64,000 bases of DNA from Epiperipatus broadwayi (Eukaryota > Onychophora > Udeonychophora > Euonychophora > Peripatidae). Positions within the stretch are counted from its first letter, which is position 1, and each line of letters begins with the position of its first letter. Location of the stretch: the NCBI GenBank assembly GCA_028023455.1, contig JAQFVV010013289.1, positions 104,660 to 168,659 of the forward strand, written 5' to 3'. Under the pieces are notes generated by a model. The model made no database searches. It was given only the letters and a program-made list of their open reading frames with translations, and was not told the origin of the DNA. The translations under genes were made by a program, and so were the position numbers. Positions 29,936 to 42,337 of the stretch are shown in pieces.

Positions 29936-32900
29936 CTAGCATAAAAACCAATAACTCACTTTCTGTATAATCACTTGTTCATATTTAACCTTCCATAACT
30001 TCATTATTTGTACCCTTTCTGCTTCCAAACATTTACATTGAAGTAACAGATGCCTAATATTTTTTATGCCTTCTTTACACAACTTACAGATTAAATCACC
30101 CATATTGTTCCATTTAAGTGTATATTCGCTTGTTGCTAAACATCCTGCTCGAGCCTTAAACAATAAACTAATTTCTTTACTATTATGATAAATAAACTCA
30201 CAACCAATGTACCATTTACTTTTATATATATTTAAACTAGTTTTACTCTCCATACTAGTTCTCCATCTCTCCAACTACCTATTCTTTATTAATGCACCTA
30301 TTCTTCTATTCCATTCCTTCCCACTATAACACTCAACAATCCTCCTAACACAATCATCCCATCTTTTGTACAAGTATACTGACAAAACTTCTTTATCCAA
30401 ATCTTCTGCATACCACATTACCTTTCTCACCCATATTGTTGACTGCCCATTACTTGTAACCCAATTAAGTACTATTTTGGCTATTCTTTTATTATCCATG
30501 AACTGCAATCTACCGAACACTTTCAATTTGCTTTTTGCATCCCTCATATAAAAACTTGACCATCCCATTTCTCCTTGAATTGCCTCTTTTGCTGTCCATT
30601 CCTTAGCATCTAATGCATGTCTTCCTACTTCCCTTTGTACTTTTTCTAAGCAATCTAATACCCCTTTACTAACACATAATGCATCATTGCCGTATGTTAA
30701 CCCTGCTACTGCCACTCCCTTCCATACAATTCTAGCTACATCATATTTATTATATGAAAACAGTGTTAATTTCTTTATCAATCCCTTTCTTTTCTTTGCT
30801 TCATTTATCATTTTTTTCTCCCATTCATCCAAGCATTTTTTCTTATTACTCAAGATGATTCCCAAATAACTATATCTATTCACCGCACTTAACTTTATAT
30901 CCCCCAAGAAGAAATCTTTGTCTTCTCTTTCCCCAGTATTCACTATCATTATATTTGATTTTTCTTCACTAAATTTAATCCCCATATCTTTACCCACCCT
31001 TGCACATGTCCTCAGCATAACTTCCATATCTTCTCTTCTTTTGGCACACAAAAAGACATCATCCGCAAAAAAAGTCCGCACAATGTATATACTCTCTTGC
31101 CACCTATTAAATGTATCTCTATCCCTATTCCTAGTCTTTCTATTGCTCTCTCCATTTCACTCCAATACAACACGAACAAAATAGGTGACATAGGGCATCC
31201 TTGCCTCAGTCCCACTCCATTTTTAACTTTAACTGATTCTATATCCCCTAATTGGTATGTATAGTAATTATTTTCATATAATCTCTTAATAACACCCACT
31301 AAAGCTTCATCCATTCCCAGATTTGCTAAACTTCTCTATAATCTATTTCTATTCACTCTATCATATGCCTTCTCTATATCTATAAAACTCATATATAACT
31401 GTCTACCTGAATTTCTACTCATAACTATAAGTTATGAAACTACAAATAAACTATCTCATATACGCCTATCTGACCTAAAACCTTCTTGCATTTCCCCCAC
31501 TACATTATTTTCTTCCATCCATTTTGCAACTCTTCCAGCCACCATATATATAAAAAACTTTATATAAAACTGATGTAACTGCTATTGGTCTATAATTATT
31601 TAACTTTCTATGATCCTTACCCTTTCCTTTAAATAATAATCTTACTCTTGTATTACTCCAACTACCCTGAAAAAACTCTCTTCTGTGCCATCTTATTGAA
31701 ATATGATAGTAACTTTACTTTTGCCTTATGCCCCAAATTCATTACCATCTCTGCTGCCCATCCATCTAATCCTCTTGCCTTACCACTTCTCAATTTCTTC
31801 CCTGCCTCATTCAGTTCATTTTCTGTAAATGCAATATTCCCATTACTGTATGCTTTCATATTTTCTATCCCTCTGTCCTTCACATCTAACATCTTTTCTA
31901 TACCCATTACATAACTATTCAATATTCTCTCTAATTCTTCTCTAGAGCTATACTCTATTCCCTTCTCATCCAGTAATACTATCTCTCTCTCCCCTAAATT
32001 TCTCCTTTTAATGTAATTCCCAAAATTTTTCTCCCATGTCTTCCACTTTTATTAATATCATCCAATAATTTACTATTTAGTTTCATTCTTTCTCTATATT
32101 TATTTATTTTAGATAACTTCTTCTTTTCTAAGTACTTTTCCCATTTAGCATTAATATCTTTTTCATTTTCTTTGTTCTTATTAGCACACTTATATTCTCT
32201 GCATGCTTTTTTCCTCTTTTTTACACTTTTATTAACTCTCATTTTCTATTACTTTTATTTTTCTGAATATTCTCACCTAAAACCCTATTTGCAACTTTTT
32301 CTATTTCATCACACCAGTCCTCATACTCATTTACAATCAACTCTTCCATAGTTTCTTCAACTTGTATTTTATACTCTTCTAACTTATTCTTATCATTTAC
32401 TCTTCATCCACATCTTTCACTATTATTTTTACTTTTATTTCTATTTTCCATCACATTACTAACCATTTCAATTACAACAAAATTATGATCACTATTACAT
32501 ACTCTCTCTTCATTATCAAACACCTTAATTTTCCGTACTTTATTCATTCCTTCTTTCTCTACCAATATATAATCTATTGTGTGGGATATATTATTCCTAG
32601 ACCATGTATATTGTCCCTCATAAATATTAGATAAGTTTCCAATGCTCAAATTTACTCTCTGACAAAATTTTTTCAAAAGCTGTCCATTCTTATTGTCTAC
32701 ATCATCAATTTCTTCAATATGCCCATTCGTGTCTCCTATAACCATTATTCTCTTCCCCTTTTCTTTAAAACTCTGTATATCCTTAACTAGTCACTCATAT
32801 ATGCTATTGTTCCATTCCATTATAGTTTGACTATCTCTAGTAGTAGCTATATAAACTATAGCCACCATCCATTCTTGTTTTCCCAACCCTATTTCAAACC

Positions 32901-33165
32901 ACATATGTTCTTGGCATTTAACAGTATTTACATATTTTTTTTGATATAACACCTATTCCACCACCCTTTTTTTTCTTTCTCTTTTCTATTTATACCCTGC
33001 CATACCAAATCTTCCAAAACAGGTTTTTCTTCTTCTCTTAGATGTGTTTCCACTACTGCTAATACCTCAAGCTTTTCATTTTCAATTGCTTTGTTTAATT
33101 CCTGCTACTTTTCTGGTCTCCTACCACCTTGCATATTCAAATACCCAATTTTAACAATTTTTTTT
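29936..33165 (-). pseudogene. LINE ORF2: APE endonuclease, reverse transcriptase, CCHC
   Basis: N-terminal endonuclease: NMQGG (about 33140), VVETHL with the catalytic Glu (about 33040), GGGIGV, then GDTNGHIEE (about 32737) and SDHNFVV (about 32490). A Lys-rich linker lies at 32242-31994. Reverse transcriptase: GLDGWAAEM (about 31780), NYRPIAV (about 31600), FIDIEKAYDRV with the motif-A Asp (about 31370), GLRQGCPMSPILF (motif B, about 31220) and FADDVFLCA (motif C, about 31065). C terminus: CKLC, eight or so residues, then H and C, a CCHC knuckle (about 30070). At least four breaks are visible: stops near 33105 and 30275, and frame changes near 31640 and 31080, the last next to a T7 run on the minus strand. 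Order and motifs leave little doubt about identity; the copy is dead. Confidence 0.9.
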
Positions 33166-33420
33166 TCCTAACTACTCTTTTATAATTTTTTTTATTCTTT
33201 CTTCTCTATTATGCTTATAAATAACTTGCTTACCATTTATTTTACAGACCCATTCCCTCTCCACATCATCATTTATATCTAAATCAACTGCCCTTTGTTT
33301 CATCCTTACATCCCATCCATTCTTCTTTTTAATAATACTACAATTTAAAATTCCACCCCTTTTTACAAGTTTCCCAAACTATATTCTTTAGAAATCAGAC
33401 TTCCTAAAACTTCACTTCAT

Positions 33421-34160
33421 TGTTTCTCTAAGTGCAACCCATCTTTACCAAATAACTCCCTCTTCTCAATAAAAAATCCCACACATCCACAAATGTAACA
33501 TCATTTCTCTCACACAATTCTTTCAATCTTTCATTTATAGAACATTCCCTATCTAACATATACCTTTTATCAAATCTTGGTAATAATCCAACTATTCCTA
33601 CTCTTCCCTTAACCATTCTCAAATTCCTAATCAGTTCTGTGTACTCACCCATTACTCTCTCTGATGACTCTGATAAATTATTAGTCCCTACCATAAAATA
33701 TACATCTCTATTCCCTTGCTTCTTTACTTCATCTGTAACACCCCTAATTTTATCTCCCGGCAAACATACTCTTACATACCTGTTTCTATTTCCCCTTGCA
33801 ATTATATCTCAACATTCTCTTATTAATGAATCCCCTATCAATACTGTCTCACAGTCTACTTTCTCTGCTTCATTCACAACCTTCTCTACCACCGTCTGGA
33901 CTTCCTCATCTATTTCTTCCTTATCATTCCTACTCAGTAATCCCATTATCTGCAAACACTTTGCCTCTAACGATTTTAATTTTTCTTCTACATCTTTTAC
34001 CTCCTCCTTTATCTTACTTATTCTTTGGCCAACCATCTTCAATGCACTACCTATTTTTCCATCCATATCTCTTGTCACTCCACTACAAACTCACTCTATC
34101 CTGTCTTCCTCAACTACATTTTGTTCCATTTCTCCTGACTCACTGCCTTCCTCAACTATG
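33421..34160 (-). pseudogene. LINE ORF1: coiled coil plus SGNH (GDSL) esterase-like domain
   Basis: The minus strand gives an acidic N terminus (EEGSESGEMEQ), a Lys/Glu-rich coiled coil (about 34040-33900) and then an SGNH hydrolase core. Block I is LIGDSLIREC (about 33840-33812) with the nucleophile Ser. Block III is VGTNNL (about 33695-33675), where Asn replaces the usual Asp of GTND. Block V, DGLHL (about 33443-33429), holds the Asp and His of the triad. The domain is known from ORF1 proteins of CR1/L2-type LINEs. Damage: TGA stops near 34094 and 33811, and block V sits in a different frame from block III, with the frame change at or near a T6 run around 33472. The N-terminal start is uncertain. 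Confidence 0.85.
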
Positions 34161-34200
34161 TGTTCCTTAATTACATACCCTCGAGTGGCTTCAAATCAAA

Positions 34201-35082
34201 AGAAAAACATTTAAAAAATGTTTAGAAAAAAAACCAGATTTAATTTAAATTAAGTGTTAATAAATAATTCTTTCTACAGGAATGGGGGTGGGGAGGCACT
34301 ATTACATTACTAAAAATATACAGTAAGAAAAATAAACTTAGCATATGTTTTAAAAAATTAGAAGTTAAATTTTTTTTCTCTTAAAATAAATTGATTTTTT
34401 TTTTTTCTAAAGTTGACTGACTTATGATATGCATTAAGTGTTTTGTTACTCTGGAATACAGTAATAAGTCTTTATGTTTAATGAAATAGTTTATAATTAT
34501 ACATTGATTTTTATTTTGAATAATTTCACATAAGTAACAAACATAAATGTACAATATTATTTACTGTAATACAATTTTAAAAAAATGCACTTCAGTATGG
34601 ATTTTTTTTCATTGCAATGAAAACCTTCTGCAGAAGAACATAAAAACTCTTAATTTCAAATTTAGTTTCACTTTCTCTTTCTTTTTGCTGTATTGTACTT
34701 TTTAAACAGTGAAAGTATGCATTTTCTTTCTAGTGATATAAAACTTTTCTTTTTAGATACAGTATTTAGTCATCATTGCCATGAAAAAATCAAGAAAATC
34801 TTTGAGCTTGAAAACCAATGTGGATATTTTATGTTGACTGGAACTGACCATTTTTTTCCATAGACCCCCATTGTAAATATGTATTCTGTAAATGATATTA
34901 TTGCTTAATGATGAGTTTTGGAGAACCAATTGTCATCGTTAAGTGGGGTAAAGGTGTACTATATGCTAATTTAAAAATATGTTATAATGTTTTAAAGGAG
35001 TTGAAGATTGATAATAAAAAAAAGATCTCTATTCTATGTATTTTATATGTTCAAGTGAAATATATATATATATATATATATT
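34201..35082. other. non-coding stretch, no gene seen
   Basis: AT-rich, with T-rich runs and a short TA run at 35060-35080 abutting the next element. No gene. Confidence 0.55.
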
Positions 35083-35646
35083 AATTCAAACAAATTTATT
35101 CAACACTGTATTCAAAATTAAATAATATATTCTTTACTGGAAGTACTTTCGATTGTTTCATTGACAATCTTTATCAACCATTAATACAAATGTACAGAAA
35201 ATAAAAACTTGCATTACCCATCATTCAATCTTTTCAAATTTCCCACAGTTCTGTTGTTTTTATATTAGCTGATTGTCTGTTCATTAAACCTTCTCTATTC
35301 CTAGATATAATCATTGCCTCCTTTATTTTTCATTTTTCATTACATCTTTCAATTTGAATAATTTTTACATCTCTATTATTAAATTTAAAACCATAATTAC
35401 ATGTTTTATTATGATCCAAAATATCTAGGAATAGAGATGGTTTAATGAATAGACAATCAGCTAATATAAAAACAACAGAATTGTGAGAATTTTGAAAGGA
35501 TTGAATGATGGGTAATGTAAGTTTTTATTTTCTGTACCTTTGTATTAATGGTTAATAAAGATTGTCAATGAAACAATAAAAAGTACTTCTGTTAAAGAAT
35601 ATATTATTTAATTTTGAATACTGTGTTAAATAAATTTGTTTGAATT
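35083..35646. mobile_element. PLE3: palindrome made from a Penelope-like 3' end
   Basis: The left arm (35083-35312) and right arm (35421-35646) are reverse complements with high similarity. The right arm, read on +, contains the last codons of a PLE endonuclease (SRNRDGLMNRQ-like), a stop, GAATTGTGAGAATTTTGAAA, and a 3' tail through AAAAAGTACTTCTGTTAAAG. The left arm is the same on the minus strand and continues through the loop to FDHNKTC-like codons at about 35413. The structure is thus two PLE 3' ends joined head to head, with only about 110 bp of additional 3' coding sequence between them. It is a minimal version of the inverted arrangement in PLE2 and PLE5. Confidence 0.8.
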
Positions 35647-35655
35647 ATTATTACA

Positions 35656-35936
35656 TTGTTTAAAAATAGACATTTAATGGTTATATATATATATATAATG
35701 GTGGTTTTAATGTTTTCATTTTATGTTACAAATAATGTTAATAAGTTAATAAATAATTCTAAAAGTATCATACTTGTCAATCAAAAAGTAATGTTGTGTA
35801 TCAATTTTTGTAGAGTATGTTATCATATATTGGTCAATCAAAATGTGAAAAGAATAAATGAACATTATTTGTTATACAAGAAGTGAATAGTAAAAGAAAT
35901 AATGATTTCAATTTATTAAAACCAGTTGCCTGATTA
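35656..35936 (+). pseudogene. PLE GIY-YIG endonuclease relic downstream of PLE3
   Basis: The frame reads FSFYVTNNVNKLINNSKSI and then CRVCYHILVNQNVKRINEHYLLY. These line up with FFSTNNINRLLNNSKIQ and CGCGLQYISES...KRIREHMFLYN of PLE2. The intervening codons and the following (N)KPVA-like end are decayed. It lies in direct orientation immediately after the PLE3 right arm, so either two PLE copies were inserted in tandem or one copy was rearranged. Confidence 0.65.
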
Positions 35937-35959
35937 TTAAAAAAAAACATATTTGTACA

Positions 35960-36145
35960 TGTTGCGCCCTCTATTGGTCATTTTTGGTCATATATTCTTT
36001 ATTTGGTACTTATTTAATAGCATATTCATAGTTTACTCCATATATACAATTTTCATTCTAAAAATCCACATTTGGCAATGTCCTACAAAAAAAATCAAAA
36101 TTTTCTGCTTATATATGTTCATATTATGCAGTCTCATCCAGATTT
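35960..36145. repeat. second copy of the TTGGTCA-type dispersed repeat
   Basis: TGCGCCCTCTATTGGTCATT and the following TTTGGTCA(T/C)A..TTCTTTATTT and ATTCA resemble 15838-15905. The likeness fades after about 100-180 bp. It supports a dispersed element family with a defined left part. Confidence 0.5.
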
Positions 36146-39100
36146 TTATTTGACAACATGTGGAGCCTGATTAAACTGGATTAAACAACACCAGTGACCA
36201 CATCAGAACATTTGGTTGCCTGACTAACATGGATAACTATTATTTTTGATTTACAATTGTAACATTATTACATATGGTTTTTCAATAAAATTATTTATAA
36301 ATATTATGCAGTATCTTTTAACTTATAAGGTGCCACAAAGGACTTTTTGTCAACATCAGCTATAGATGATGAGAAGTGTCTAATTGTCAAAGTCAGAAAT
36401 CACACCAACATGTTTTATGCTTCTGTAATAGATTTTGAACATATATTTCCCAAAATGTTTTACATTCATAATTAAGTTTTTACCTTAAACAGATTATAAA
36501 ATTAAAAAATATTTCTTCATGGATATAAATACAGAGATGCTATTGGTTTGTTTGAATGATTTCATATTTATTTCCTGAGAATATGTTTGCATTTCTCTAG
36601 ATAACTTTGTTTGCAATTTTTACAGGTCACTATTTTAAAGTTCTAATTTGTAAGTACACTTTTAAATTTATTTATTTTACTTTAATTTTTTAAATACTAT
36701 CCAATTGTATCATCAAAATGTTTTTCCAGTAATTTAAAGGCAATTTTTCTAGTTTGACTAAGTTTTGGTTAAGATGCCTTCAAATACTTACCTTTTCTAT
36801 GCCACATCAATGTCTTACATGAATATAAATCTGAATATCTTACAATGCTTAAATATCAATACTATTATTACATTTGATGTATCATATTCACAACATTTCA
36901 TAAATCTTATCTAGTTTCCATATTTATGTCATTGTATTAAAACATGTTTTCTTTTTAATATCCAGTGTTTTGTTTTAACAATACAATATAATTTAATATA
37001 GAAATATTCATTTTAGTTAATTTATAAAATTGTTTATAAAAACTGTAGTAGTACTTCAAAATAAAATCTTCACCTACTTTATAATATCCATATATTTGTA
37101 TATACAGATAGTCATATTGACAGTTTCAATCACACCAAGTGTAAAACAGTCTTATGTGACTTTGCGAAAAATATAGAAAATCTTTCTGCATTATGTAGAT
37201 ATTATTTAATTTTTTTTATTGTCTGTATGCAGTGCATTAAATAGCTAATAACACCCATTCTTCTTAAATTGGAAATGATTAATAATGTTTAATTGATTGA
37301 TTTGATATTCAGGTATAAATATGAAGTGCTATTGTGGTCTTTCACACAATCATTTTATTTTAATATGACTTAAAACAGTGATGACAGTGTGAGAAACTTA
37401 CTTCTTTAATTAACTTTAATGAAAAATTACATATTCACAAGTATGTAATGGTACCATATTTTACCTTGAGATAGATGCATATAAATTTTAAGATGATATC
37501 TTCAGTCACAGTTTGTAAAATATTAGTTACATAGATGGAATTCCATGCAAATTAGATCTATGCCACTTTGCAATAGGTATACATTTTGAGATACATTTTT
37601 ATAACCTTCTGGTGATATATTTGCTTAAAAATATTGGAATTTTTTTAGAAATATATGGCCTCTGAAATTATGCCACCCATCTAAAGAATTAGTTTTCTAA
37701 AACAAAAACTATAGATAACATTTTTGTTATATTGTCAATACACATTATGGCAATGGTACTTTAACTTTGACTATATGTTTAACAGGTTGCTAGTATCCAT
37801 AGATGAACTTTTACCGAAGATCATAGGAGAAACAAAAAAACCCTAGAAATGCATTTTTGTTGCTAAAAAAGAGGAAAAAAAATTGTGGCATCAAGAAATT
37901 TTAATATTGTTTTTATTGATATTATTAAGGCATTTATATCAGTTAATAAAATAAATTATGTCAATAGTTGAAATTAGTTTGTTGTCAATTAACCTTTATA
38001 AATATTTTAGACTTCCACATAATAATAGGAAAGGAAATTTTATAATTACTTTTCCTAAATGTGAAAAAAATTGAAATAACTTTAACCAAGAATATACACT
38101 TGCTTCAATATTGTTGTAAATTTTATGATTGTAGTTTATGAAACTGTTTGTAATTGGTTTATTAAATCAGTAATCAGATTGCATACAGTTTGTTGGTGAA
38201 ATTTGTAATATTAATGAATTAAAAGTGAAAAAAAACTTCAACATTTTGAATACTGGATTTCCAATATGCTGATGATTGTGGTATTTTTTCACATCAAAAG
38301 CAATTTACAGAATGTACTTAAAGTTTTTGAATGAACATATACATTCATACATTGGATAATAATTAAAGTATAATAAAATGAAATATACATTCAACCAGTA
38401 ATAGTAAAAAAAAAAACATCTGCTTGGATGGTTTCTACATGAAAATATAAACCAATATGTAATACTTAGATAGTTTTACAAGTACAAAGATGAACAAAAA
38501 TATTGGAATGATACACAGACTACACTGTCCTGCTGTATCTTTGTATAGGTCAAAAGATAACATATTTCAAAATAGGGAAATGACTACTTTAATTATATAT
38601 AACACTTTGATTTGATTGACTTTTGTTGTATGGTACAGTGAAATTAAAAAAAAAAAACACCTTTTTAATAAAGTTCAATGCCAACATCATAAATCTAACG
38701 ATGTTCTTGATTTTCGAATGTTTTTACTATAGGATATACTATTATAAAATATCTTTTGTTGGGTTGGACATGCAATCCATGAGTAATACAACATTTTCTA
38801 AAGTGTGTTTTATAATGAGCTCGAGAGTGGATTTAGTGGGATAGCTTCATGCATTTTACTTTATAAATATTATAACAAAGACATTTTAAAGATAAGCAAT
38901 GTTGTTTATTTCCATTGGGAACATATGATAAAGACATGCATTGGAGATCTAAAATGATATATGTTAGTGTAATAGTTCCGAAACAATTTTACTGCAGAAA
39001 AAATACAAAATAACAATCAGATTAATCGAACAAGATTTTCTAAGTTTGTGGTTCATAGATTAATATCTATTGTCATGGTAAAACTCATTCTATAGCAGTA

Positions 39101-40439
39101 TTTTTTATTCTGTGTTTTTCGTCAAATCTTGCAAGTGATTTTTCGCCCATTTTTATCAAAGGATTCCCCTATTTTCTACACATATTCAGCTTCGTTACCA
39201 TTACAATATTTAATTATAAATTAATGTTTTATGCAATCAATAAAAAACAATTTATTAAAGTGAATTTGTATTCATAGAATTATATTTAAAATTAAAATCT
39301 CAATAAAAATAATTTTTATGTTTTACAATTTTATTTCATTGATCAGGAATATGAAAATTTAAAAATAAAAATCCTTTTCTTGTTTCACAGTTTTGATGAT
39401 TATTTGTGACCTTAAAAATATTGGAGCTTATGACTTAATTAATACAAATGATTTTCAAAAAGACAAATCATATAATTTGTAGGTAATAGTTTAAATATAT
39501 TGGCTCTGCTCAATCTTGCTGTAAAGAAATTAAATTTTGAACTTCAATTATGAATAAATTAGCAGTCTATGATTTATTGATTGAATTAATATAAAAGTGC
39601 ATTACAATTTTAATTAAATTGATATATAATCATCAAAGTTATAGTATAAAAAAATAAATATTTTTATTGGTTTATTGATCAACTTAATTATAATTGTTTA
39701 ACTTTAATATTATTTATTAATTTTTTTTTCTAGAAGTTACAAAAACGGTATTTAAATGTTGCTACAATATGTATGAAGGTATATAATATAACTTTTTAAT
39801 TATGTCTAATTGAAAGAATAACTTTTGTTTAATAAAAACTGCAGTAAAGTAAAAAAAAATCAAATATTTTTTGATTATTATCTGAAAACTTTATAATCCT
39901 TATTTTCAAAATGGTACATCACAAGATATTCACAAGTATGCACTCAGGGACGCCATCATTTTGCATAATAACTTAATTTGAATTGGAACGAATTGTAAAT
40001 ATGCATTTATTACATTTTAAAAATGATTTTTATTTATTTATTTAAGAAATAAAATTTTATAAGAAATAATTTTAGAGATTCTAAATTGATGTTAAGTATT
40101 GTTTAAAAACTTCGGTAATTCTCATAATAAATGTGAGTTTAACCATTCATACATCTGTGCTTATATCTAGATTTTGAATTATCTTTAACTTTAATTTAAA
40201 TAATTCAATTAATGTTTTGTTGTGTTTAATTCATAATCATCATATACAGAAATTCCAAACAATGTAATTAAATATTTATTAATTAAAACTAATATACGAA
40301 TCTATATTTATAAGTTATGCAATGTTTATCACCTTCACCTGATACAATTCATGAGGTATAGCATCTGGATGTAATCAACTATTAAGTAAGAGACCTTAGG
40401 TACTTATTCTAGGTTACCTACCACTTTCACCTTTACAGT
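36146..40439. other. long non-coding stretch, no gene seen
   Basis: Over 4 kb of AT-rich DNA with no domain-bearing frame on either strand and no tRNA, SINE or array that I can support. Frames at 35953-36153 and 38623-38844 are short, hydrophobic or Asn-rich and look like chance. Confidence 0.5.
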
Positions 40440-42337
40440 GCCAGTTTGCCTCATAAGTAGATAATGTGACAGGTTGTTGTCCAGTGATAACACCCTTTTA
40501 TATTTAATGTAGGTTCTAGTAGTGTAAAGCTATAATATGAACTTACCTCACTGCCATTATCATATAATAAATATATCTTGTATAGTGCATTATGGATGTG
40601 ACAACAATGTAATGTTGTCTCCTTTACTTCAAACTTAACTGAATATCTAGAGTTGAATCTCACAATGCAAACAATTAGATTCACTCAGCATCATCACCCA
40701 TTGATATGTATCAAAAATTGAATATATGTTATCTATAGCCAATGTATTGGTCTTCAGTCATAAATGCTTAACTTGATTGAGATAAGATGGACTATTAACT
40801 GGAAAAATATCGAGATGCAACATTACCTTATTCTGGATGATGTTTAGTCAATACTTGTAATGACAGATGTGTTCATTACATTTTGGTTTTATCATGTTCA
40901 GTAAATTTATCATTATCTGGAATCTTCTTGTGTTGTTCTGATAACTTTGACTTTTTTGAACCAACACTGCTTATTATGGACTATTCACTTATGGTTGATG
41001 ATTCTTCAGTAGTGGTTGTTGACACCTGTTGCCTGTTAATATATAGTTCAACTTATTTTTGGTATTTCTGACTATTAGCTGTTTGAGCAGTCACTTCTTG
41101 CAATACTTTTATTTTTGTTATAATTGCCACAATCAATTTGGTGAAGCCATTACAGATGCAACATAAATTTTGGGTGTCTATCAACATTTTAGCACACTTA
41201 TTTTCATGAATTGGGTAAGGTTTAATCAGCACATTATCAATCACTTCTCTTGGTATCTATCCCCTTTGGGCACAGATATTGAAATTATATCTTAGCATTA
41301 TTATTAAGAGTTTTGAATAGAAAATATTTGACTGTAGATATAATGATTTTAACCAGCAATATAGAGGTTGCATTTACAAGTAATATCATATGAGATTAAG
41401 ATATGCATATAGACACAAATATTAAAAATTTTAATTCAGTCATTTTAACTTGATTACCCTGCATCTAGAAAACACTTGATCCCTGTAAGATAGCTAATTT
41501 TCAGGACATTTTCAATAAAACTTTCCTAATAAGCCCAATTATAGCCACTTTAATGTTTTTTATCTCATTATACTGTAAGAAAGAAAAAAAAAGAAATTAG
41601 ATTGTTTTGTATAGTTAACAAATCACTACTTACATTTTATTAAGTTTCTATTGATGTGCTAATAATGTTAGCTGCCAATTTTTTAATAACATAGATGTGA
41701 AAAATTTATGGAGGAAGATTATGCCTTTTAATTAACAAGTAACTATTCATATTTGGATTTTTAATAAATATTTTATTGATACAATAATAATGTTAGCTAT
41801 AAATCTCCTGTGATGATTGTGCCTCCTGTTGCAACTATTAATGCAAGGGATTTCAAGTCCTCTTCTAGTTTTACCCAACACTTCCAGTTGAACCATGACA
41901 ACTTCTCTCAGCAGTAAAAATGGTAACATTTCTGGATGTTCTAGAGTAGCTTGTGTCATGTTTAGTTTACGATCTAGAACTTTTCATTTCTAATATGAAC
42001 TTTTCTCGCTCCTTTTATTGCCATTCAAGTTTGACAGTAGTATATTGTTGTTCCCTTACCTCCAAATGGACTGAATTCTTATAACTATAAGTCTTTCCAC
42101 AATAAAATCAATCACACTTTGTCTTTATATGCCATCGAAAATATGTTGTCCATTCATTTATCTATTTGAATGTGATCAAAAATGCTCAATCTTATGATGT
42201 CATAAAAATAAGTTGGAATATGAATTAGTCCATTAGTGAAAGGTAAGATGAGTTACAACATGATTTATAAACATATTTTTGGTATCATATTTCAATTAAA
42301 ATTATGGACCATAATATCAATGAAATAATATATATAT
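40440..42337 (-). mobile_element. possible decayed retroelement with diverged direct repeats
   Basis: Blocks near 40600-40720 and 42045-42165 share a pattern (TTGTTG/TGTTGT, CC..TTAC.TC.AA, ACTGAAT, ACAAT..AA.CAAT..), suggesting diverged direct repeats about 1.45 kb apart. Between them, minus-strand codons are polar and Lys/Ser/Thr-rich (TTTEESS, KKSKLSEQHKK near 40890-41010), with short frames at 41053-41244 and 41747-41959 that match no family I know. The arrangement resembles the 47.8-53.1 kb element in miniature, but similarity between the repeats is low and I am not sure of it. Confidence 0.25.

Larger units (their letters stand above)
29725..34200 (-). mobile_element. CR1/L2-like LINE (non-LTR retrotransposon), nearly full length, decayed
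   Basis: Read on the minus strand: ORF1 with a coiled coil and an SGNH/GDSL esterase domain (about 34160-33421), a spacer, then ORF2 with an APE-type endonuclease, a reverse transcriptase and a C-terminal CCHC motif (about 33165-29936). A 3' UTR follows to about 29725, where a short ACATCACATC-type tail may mark the 3' end. The esterase ORF1 is characteristic of CR1, L2 and some related clades, which is why I place it there; no tree was made. The strand bias (C/T-rich + strand) delimits it sharply from the AT-rich flanks. The 5' end near 34200 may be truncated inside ORF1's leader. Confidence 0.88.

Noticed and set aside
30366-31914. several plus-strand frames of 60-88 residues
   Set aside because: Antisense shadows of the LINE reverse transcriptase on the minus strand.
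33639-34214. 191-residue plus-strand Ser/Leu/Phe-rich frame
   Set aside because: Antisense shadow of LINE ORF1, whose minus-strand SGNH motifs are clear.
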